64,000 nucleotides of DNA from Phoenix dactylifera. Its lineage: Eukaryota; Streptophyta; Magnoliopsida; Arecales; Arecaceae. The notes below the pieces were generated by a model. That model was given only the letters and a program-made list of their open reading frames with translations. It was not told the origin of the DNA and did not search any database. The position numbers and the translations under genes are program-made. Each line of letters starts with the position of its first letter. Within the stretch, counting starts at the first letter, position 1. Where the stretch lies: positions 496,001 to 560,000 of the forward strand of contig NW_024067677.1 of NCBI RefSeq assembly GCF_009389715.1, in the 5' to 3' direction. Of this stretch, positions 57,801 through 64,000 are shown one piece after another.

Positions 57801-60800
57801 ATCCACGGAGCATCCGAAGCCACCGATCCAGCCACCTTCTTCAGCTCTCCCGCATCCACACCGAATCTCCTCCGCAATCATCGTCGATCCAGCCACCAGC
57901 TTCCGAATCCCAGAGATGGCGTAGCGACTCCTCCTCCGGATTCCTAGCTCCAAGCATGATCGGCTCGTCCCAGCGTCCTCGAGTGTTCCGCCATCAGCCG
58001 CATGCAACAGCGCCCATAATCCAGCCTCCGCGAGATCAAAGACCGCAGACCACGCCCTCCTCCTCTCTGGGAATCGATCGCTGGGTTTTCAGCGATCTAT
58101 AAGAGGAAGACGGAAGAGAGGAGAAGGGGAGAGCTCGGTTGAGAAGAAAGAAACAGGGGTCTCCCCTGTTTCGGTGAAGAAAAGAAGCCACCAGCCGAGA
58201 GAAAAGAGAGAAAAAAAAAATTATAAAAAAAAGAGAAAGGAGGGAGGAAAGAGAAGAGTTTGTGACATTTTGGGAAGAATGAGAGGTGAAGGCTTTCATT
58301 TGAAGATGGAAGGACATCCGGCCACCATGCGCGGCTGAACACCTAGTCTAGGGCTGGATGAAGCCCTAGCAATGTAACAGGGCATTGTAGTTCTTACTCT
58401 TTTAGTCTTTTTGGAGTTTGTTTAAATTCTCATTCTCAATGAAAAATTATTTTATGATGTTTAAACCTTGAGCATGCCATTTACTATTCATGTTTGCTAA
58501 AGTAGTCTAAGATGATCCATGCCTAGGAAGATGAGATGTGCTACACCCTAGATTAGCATACTTAGGTAGACACTTCATGCTATACCGAAGATGGATCTTC
58601 CTAAAACTCTTTATGTTTTTATTTTATAAGGCTTGTAGCCAAAATTGCATGCCTCTCCAAAAGATAAGATTAAGAACACAATCCTTGATGCAATGCTATG
58701 TGGTGGATTCCAAACCCTAGATCTATTTACTTTGATAAAATTTCAATCCGTACTCATAGTTTGATTTAGTTAAATCAAGTTAGCAAATCCTTCTTTTTGA
58801 TTTATTTTTAAAAGAAAAATAACTTATTCTTCAATCCCTGTGAACCGACACCCGTAATCACTATCCTACAAGATACGTGCTATTGCGTGGTTTATTTTCA
58901 AAATTGAAAGAACCGATCAAGAACCAACCATTAGTCCTAGTTGACCTCACAAGTTAACAGCATCTGTTAGGCTAAATGCATTAACATAACAAAATGCTTT
59001 ATTTCTGGATAAGTGGAGCCCTCAACTACTGGGAGACTCGAATCTGAACTTATATCGACCCCTGCTTCACCTTCTTTCCCTAAATAAACACATGTTAGAG
59101 AGTAATTATGATAGAAAATAGATAAAGAATGGATATTTTCTGGAGACCTTTTAAGGAAAATCATAAGTTACTTTCTCATTGAAGGAAAAACCTATTTCTC
59201 TACTTATAGACAGAATTAGATCTCCCAGGCACCTAGGCAAAAGCCAACAGACCATTTTGACCAACAAAAACTGGAACTTGAGGCACTCCATGCTATTGAT
59301 AAGCGGTCCAGATTCAGACATCCTACATTTTAAAATTATTCCAGGATAACATTGTCAAACACAGTTCTAATCTATGATTATCCATACAGTGCTTTGCATT
59401 GAGCCATAAAAGGCATCATTATTTTAGGACATCAGAAAGAATGTATCAGTTCGTCAAGCACCTAATCTTACATAACTGAAGATAGTAATTCAATTTTAGA
59501 ACACTCACTACATAGCCTGAAAGATAAACAACCAGAAACTAACGCAGAGAAAACCAGTTACTATCTACCAAAATAAAAAGGACAACCAGCTAATTAGAAA
59601 ATAAATGCAAAATTAGAAAAGGGCCTAGAAATAATACTAGATAGGAAACTCACTTTTCATTGGATGGTTCATTGCGCAACACCTCTGGTGCCATCCACTC
59701 AGGCTAAAACATCAAACAGATAAGTGTAAAGATACAGTTAATCATTGGTAATAAAATGGCTAAACAGAAATTTTTCTTTTTGACAATATTTGCGTACCGT
59801 GCCAGCAGTGGACTTGGATGATAAAAACGTATTATGTTTCAAGCGTGAAAGACCAAAATCACAAACCTGCAGTTTTTTTGGATCAAAAGACATGTAATAC
59901 AAATTAATATGTTTAGTCATGTGTGACATCTTATAAAATAATTCTATTAACCTAGTTATTACAGCTCCATGTACATATGACTACCAGTTGCTTGGTTGAC
60001 AATGGTACAAACAAGACAAGTCTGGTATTGGCACATCTAGATATGAGTACCAGCGGGCATTCTAGTGGTTGCAAGATGCACAGTCCACCAAATCCCACCC
60101 CAAACATGCACAGACATCGATGCATGTGTACACACGCACAAGAACATATTGCTTTTGGGAGGGCCACTAACTGACTCTGGCCTTCTCTCACCAAATCCTA
60201 GCTAAGCAGTGGCGTGCAATTTGTATGGAATACTGAAGCACTGGTGAGCTTCAAAATCATATTCAACCTCTAAATTAACTAGATAAAATTTTAAATCAAA
60301 CCATCAAGACTAAATCTAAAGAGCAATAATTAGCTAGAACAAATTATCAAGGAGCAGTGCTCAACTAAAGTCAGAAGCTGGTGCCTCTACATCTTTAAAG
60401 GCTAAAAGTTTCCAACTTTCTCGTTTGATAATGAAATTGCATCATACCTCATAAGAAATAAGTCAAACACCTAGTCAATTAAAAACCTAACCTCCCATTA
60501 AGGAACACCTAAAGTCCAGGTGGGCTACCACCTTTGCATGTGATTCCAAAGGATGAGTGAATTTTCATTAATGTTGAAACAAAAATACCATCCAAGTTAT
60601 CTTAATAATTTTGCCAAAGATTTTTTTCACATACTCGCAAACAAATAGATCGACCATTCAGTTTTCCATAGAATTTAACTCGAGTGTATCATATGCTAAT
60701 AAAAGAAAAACAGAACAAAATCAAGAGGAAGTTGTCATAGCTGGTATTTGCAAAGGCGAGTCAAGAAAAATGTTTGCAAGAAACATATCTAACTACTAAA

Positions 60801-61229
60801 AGTTAACAATTAAACATTTCTCTAGTCAAGTCCCATCACCTAGCATTAGAATTACCTCAAAACAGCTAATAAAATGTAATTTAAATGAATGGAAATACTA
60901 GGTAGATAAGTTTCAAGGGCGACAAGAACACTGCATACCTTAACTGTCCAATTCTTGTCCACCAACAAATTCGGCGATTTCAGATCCCGATGAACAATTG
61001 TTGGTACGCTAGTGTGCAAGCAATTCATGCCCTTGGCCTGTGAGAGAGAATGCGTAAGCAAAGAGCAAGCAACCAAGAGAGAAAGAGAGAGAGTAGCTTG
61101 CAATAAGGGTTAACAAGAAGATGGAGCATGCAAGTTTTCGGCATTCATACCACATCAAGGGCCATTTTTATTCTACGCTTCTCATCGATTTGGCAATTCG
61201 GACGATGAACAATTCTGTACAAGCTTCCT
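51845..61229 (-). CDS. Raf-like MAPKKK (CTR1/EDR1 type), C-terminal exons; 5' part off window
   Basis: Six phase-compatible exons: 61229-61151, 61037-60939, 59866-59798, 59703-59654, 52477-52301 and 51980-51845, about 203 residues to the stop. In order: [11 protein letters not shown] (end of N-lobe/hinge), [12 protein letters not shown], catalytic loop [14 protein letters not shown], activation segment [35 protein letters not shown], tail ending [12 protein letters not shown] Asp, DFG Asp and APE Glu are all present, so the C-lobe looks catalytic. The Gly loop, VAIK Lys and any regulatory N terminus must lie beyond 64000. Raf-like kinases of this group act in ethylene, stress and defence signalling; subgroup assignment is tentative. 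Intron between 52477 and 59654 is 7.2 kb and full of transposons. Confidence 0.92.
52771..53620. repeat. diverged 340-bp direct duplication in the kinase intron
   Basis: Copy A about 52771-53116 and copy B about 53283-53620. Both run from TCTTTAATTT through CACTATGTA/CACCATGTA, CCCTAGGATA and AGCAAGGGC to GAAGATCAAAGGATG. A MITE separates them. Confidence 0.85.
53120..53282. mobile_element. hAT-type MITE with perfect 11-bp TIRs
   Basis: 163 bp, ends CAAGGTTCGCC and its exact inverse GGCGAACCTTG. Flanks GATGAACT (53112-53119) and GATGAATC (53283-53290) agree at six of eight. The interior is full of GGTACG/GGTATAC repeats. It sits at the boundary of the duplication 52771-53620. Confidence 0.8.
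53989..54266. mobile_element. long-TIR fold-back element
   Basis: About 85 bases at each end are inverse complements with some differences (TGCATGTATACCCTC.. and ..TTGCATGAATACCCTCATAAA). The interior is about 100 bases. Target duplication not resolved in the A/T flanks. It is related to the array at 55378-56040. Confidence 0.75.
54485..55102. mobile_element. solo LTR with perfect 5-bp target duplication
   Basis: 618 bp, starting TGTTACGGGGGAAC and ending CCCCCAGCAACA, flanked by ATATT at 54480-54484 and 55103-55107. It is GC-rich in an AT-rich intron. GATATATATGAGG near 54.85 kb could be its TATA region. It was left by recombination between the two LTRs of a lost element, probably a gypsy type. 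The clean duplication suggests moderate youth. Confidence 0.85.
55378..56040. repeat. higher-order array of fold-back repeat units
   Basis: CTATACCCTCCTAAATATGCG occurs at 55381 and again at 55630 (249-bp period). A second, shorter duplication of about 127 bases (ATGGGTACATAAATAA at 55781 and 55908) follows. Units carry the same GAGGGTATACATGCAAA and TGCATGTGTATCC ends as 53989-54266. Confidence 0.8.
57122..58960 (+). mobile_element. possible gypsy-type LTR remnant
   Basis: Starts near TGTTGACCCGG and ends in text such as AATCCCTGTGAACCGACACC, which resembles the end of Athila/Tat-like LTRs. No matching ends, target duplication or coding sequence could be shown. It includes a CTT-rich tract and a GC-rich block (57.7-58.1 kb) that could be a transcription-start region. 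Confidence 0.35.
57506..57559. repeat. two copies of an 18-bp palindrome, one extended to 28 bp
   Basis: ACTGTTCATATGAACAGT is perfect at 57506-57523 and again within a perfect 28-bp palindrome at 57532-57559. Centres are 31 bases apart. Confidence 0.95.
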
Positions 61230-61639
61230 CTGAAATTTGAATTGCAAGTAAGTTATGAATGAAACATGCTGACTTAAGATAAACAAAGAAATTAGTCAAA
61301 TAGTATTTACAAGAAAACTAGATCAATAACAAACTTGTTCAATCACTACATCAGAGTACAATTGCTTTTTACTAAATAATATGCAGAGAAGTCTAAATAA
61401 CACATGACCAGTTGCACCCAAAGCCAAGAGCAACAACAATTCCAGATTACAAAACAATTATAAAAATCATGTTTAAAGTCAATTAGATAGAACAAAATAT
61501 TCAAAAATATAGTATTAAGAAAAATAACATCCTCTTAATTTGGTGATCATGTTATATTTTTATAAAAGAAACCTTTACTAGGATAAACTATTCTCGTTCC
61601 TACAAGTCATCCAGGGTGAAAAAAAAGCACACCAAGGAT

Positions 61640-62640
61640 TATACCAATATTATGCATAACACCTCTCCTTATCCCTATATACAAATCGGCCTAGATAAAG
61701 ATAATTTTATTTGCAAGAAGCCCCTTCTGCTAGCCAATCATCTCCTCAATGACCTATGGATCATGGTGTTAAGTTTACTTGGGATACTAAAAGACGACTT
61801 TACCCCGGATTACTCTCATCCAGGGTCCAGCACAAATGGTAAAACATCCAAGGCCTTGACACCAACCCACTCCCCCTCCTCTGTGGCCCCTTGCCTTCAG
61901 CTCCATCTCGGGATTCCAACCTCCTTACCTGCAACCAGCGACATTCCAACTGCTCCAAGATTCAACAGATGACTCCCCAATAGAAACCTCAGTGGCACAG
62001 TGTCCTGGGTGTTCCTGCGGGGCATCACGAATCTCCAAGTCCTGACGTCTCCAACAATGCTGTTGAGGGCTCCATCCCAGGAAAACTTTTGGTCTGCCGC
62101 ATCCCTCCTCAAGGTCAACCTCTCCACCAACCACCTTGGCAATGACCTCTGATTCAAATCGAGCCTGCCCAACTAGGCCCTGCCAACCCTCAAGGTCCTT
62201 AACCTCACCGACAACCGGTTCAACCAGTGTGGTAGGCCTCTCCCGATGTGACAGCCTCCTAGTGCTCAACCTCTCCTGATATGACGTCAACAATGTGCCA
62301 GCTAGCTTAGAGGCCCTTAAAAGCTTGAAACATCAAGAGCTTTCTCGTAATTCCATGTCAGGAATTTTCCAAAAGATTTCCTGTCTCTTGCTAACCTTGG
62401 TTTCTTAAATGTCTCAATGGTGTGTGGAACCCAAGGAGGTCAAGAAGAGTCCAACCCACCGGCTCAGCCCGGTGGCGACGACTCTAGGACTTGGGAAAGC
62501 CACAATGACAAGGGAGTTCATCTTCCTAAAGGCGCCCTCACCAAAGCATTGTCCTCTTCATGATGCACCATAATGTACAACTATGGCCCTCTTCACTTGG
62601 GAAATGAGAAGGAAAGCAGTGGATCATGGGACCTTCGAGC
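61640..62640 (+). pseudogene. leucine-rich-repeat receptor pseudogene fragment
   Basis: Plus-strand text reads in shifting frames as LRR units: NLSGTVSWVFLRGITNLQVL, NNAVEGSIPG, LKVLNLTDNRF and LSRNSMSG. Several stops (for example in the unit before LKVLNLTD) and at least one frameshift near 62.04 kb mean it is dead. Its lower part (62.4-62.6 kb) no longer shows a clear domain. It lies upstream of the last visible kinase exon, so probably inside a kinase intron, antisense to the kinase. Parent gene not identified. Confidence 0.6.
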
Positions 62641-63213
62641 CCTAGCGATTGGGCCAAGGCGACTGTGCAGAGTTGGTGAAGAAACCTAATTCTGGAAGAA
62701 AGGGAAAAGGGGAGAGATAATGGGGACAGATAATTTCATCTCCTAAATTATAAAGGTTCCATCAGAGGAGGAAGAAAAAACCATCCATTCATCTATTAGA
62801 ATTAACCTAATTAGCAAATAAAAGCTAACTTTATCTGGGTCGATTTATAAATAGGGATAAGACGTGTATAATATTGATAAAATCTTGGGTGTGATATGCA
62901 AAAAAAAGAAGCCCATACAAAATACTGTACTAATGACTAGGAATAAATATGGTACACAACAAAATTAAAAAAAAACAATAATTATGATTAAGAAGATATG
63001 CTTAGTATAAGCAAGTTTTTCCTTCCTAATTTTTTCCCCTATGTTTCCATGTGACAAAGAGTAATGATACATGGACTCTAATGTCACATCTACTATAGGG
63101 TGTGATTCTTCCACATTTACCCGCATCAACAGGAACTTGGCCTCACAAGAAGGCCTGTCAAACCACGGCCATTGCCCATTGGAAAAGGGGGGCAGATCCT
63201 AAAGAGACGTAGC
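62641..63213. other. AT-rich stretch without a gene
   Basis: No kinase exon, gene or bounded element was seen here. Confidence 0.4.
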
Positions 63214-63901
63214 CAGGGGCGGCCCAATACATTTAGAGGCCTAAAGCGAACTCACTAGGGGAGAGCTTTTTTTTTATTTAAATGATGAAAATTTGTTAAT
63301 AAGCATCGGTGATGGAAGTAAAAATTATGATTTTTTTTTCAAAATATTTAAAATAAGTTTTTCTTGAACTAATAAAAATATTTTTAAAAAAATTAAAAAT
63401 ATTAGTTCTAAACATATTCTTATTTGAATAGCTAAGCAAACCTCTACCCTCTTACTTCAAGGCCTTTCTCTAAAAAATATATATATATTTTTTTAAAAAA
63501 AGAAAAAAAAGCACTCTCTTTCTTTCTATCAAAACCTTCGACCAGATTCTCGAGTTTTTGCGATTCCAGCGAAGCACTTTCGTTGCACAGATCAGGATTC
63601 ACAACGCAGTCGGGCCTCACAAATTGGATCCAACCCTTACTCTCTCTCCCCCCCCCTCTCTCTCTCTCTCTCGGCGCCCTTCCCAATGGCTTATCCGCCA
63701 TGGCCTGCTCTCCTCTTCCTCCACTGCCTCTTCTTCACCACCTCTCTATCTCTCCCTCTCGGGTCCATTTCCCACCCAACCATTAATTCCTTATCCTTCA
63801 TCTCTCTCTCTTTAGCTGTGCGGCTGTGGCAGAGCAGGGCCTTCCTTTGGCCGGGGGCCTTAGGCGACCGCCTCAATCGCCTAAGGCTCGAGCCGGCCCT
63901 G
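63214..63901. mobile_element. hAT-like non-autonomous element with CAGGG ends
   Basis: 688 bp with a perfect 8-bp duplication GACGTAGC (63206-63213 and 63902-63909). Ends are CAGGGGCGGCCC and the inverse CAGGGCCGGCTC; subterminal copies of GCCTAAGGC-type sequence follow. Its interior has a (CT)n tract and an open frame beginning MAYPPWPALLFLHCL that looks like a signal peptide, without other support. Confidence 0.85.
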
Positions 63902-64000
63902 GACGTAGCCATATGAGCCCAGCAGACATTGTTAGTATGGTGAAATGACACCTTTTGAGCAGAAGATGGAAACAATAATGGTTGAATTATAAAGCCTAAT

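Noticed and set aside
57791-58102. 103-residue plus-strand frame rich in Ser/Pro/Arg
   Set aside because: It sits in a probable LTR-derived GC-rich block, with no domain and no splice support.
61230-64000. Further upstream kinase exons (Gly loop, VAIK)
   Set aside because: I searched the minus strand for these motifs and found none, so they are taken to lie beyond the window.

Overview
The window is nuclear DNA of a flowering plant. Coding regions are split by GT-AG introns, there is a DYW-class pentatricopeptide gene and a CTR1/EDR1-type Raf-like kinase, and plant-type transposable elements fill most of the rest. The GC-rich first exon of the PPR gene and the AT-rich, repeat-packed spacers suggest a monocot, possibly a palm; that is inference, not a match to a named genome. 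No rRNA, tRNA, CRISPR or organelle genes were seen.

Host genes, left to right: (1) 229-2243 (+), three exons, a membrane-anchored protein whose C-terminal half resembles the ERG2/sigma-1-receptor family; (2) 16714-17277 (-), a one-exon PNRC-like proline-rich protein; (3) 22530-25744 (-), a two-exon DYW PPR protein very like Arabidopsis At4g14820; (4) 29896-36702 (+), a five-exon gene for a 227-residue protein of unknown function; (5) 51845-61229 (-), the C-terminal six exons of a Raf-like MAPKKK whose 5' part lies beyond the right edge. An LRR pseudogene lies at about 61.7-62.6 kb.

Mobile DNA: a possible solo LTR (3381-12880) is interrupted by a 7.6-kb non-autonomous Ty3/gypsy-type element (4278-11891, minus strand) with a perfect 5-bp target duplication. 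That element keeps gag but shows no pol. It carries an oppositely oriented gene of the putative gypsy-type transposon family with its own TATA box, and a 117-bp minisatellite. At 38374-44931 a 6.6-kb L1-type LINE sits inside the RNase H part of an older LINE, next to a perfect 34-bp palindrome. A broken Ty1/copia element (45527-51149) lies just downstream of the kinase gene. The 7.2-kb kinase intron holds a hAT-like MITE, a long-TIR fold-back element, a solo LTR with perfect target duplication, a higher-order repeat array and a second LTR-like block. Further hAT-type elements with 8-bp duplications are at 20865-21331, 24713-24901 (inside the PPR intron) and 63214-63901. Two copies of one TRIM-like miniature LTR element lie at about 2.9-3.3 kb and 26.6-27.1 kb in opposite orientation.

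The genes look like unrelated neighbours; nothing suggests an operon or gene cluster. The most unusual items are the gag-only element with its antisense gene, the LINE-in-LINE nest with its palindrome, and gene 4, whose promoter abuts a diverged tandem duplication.
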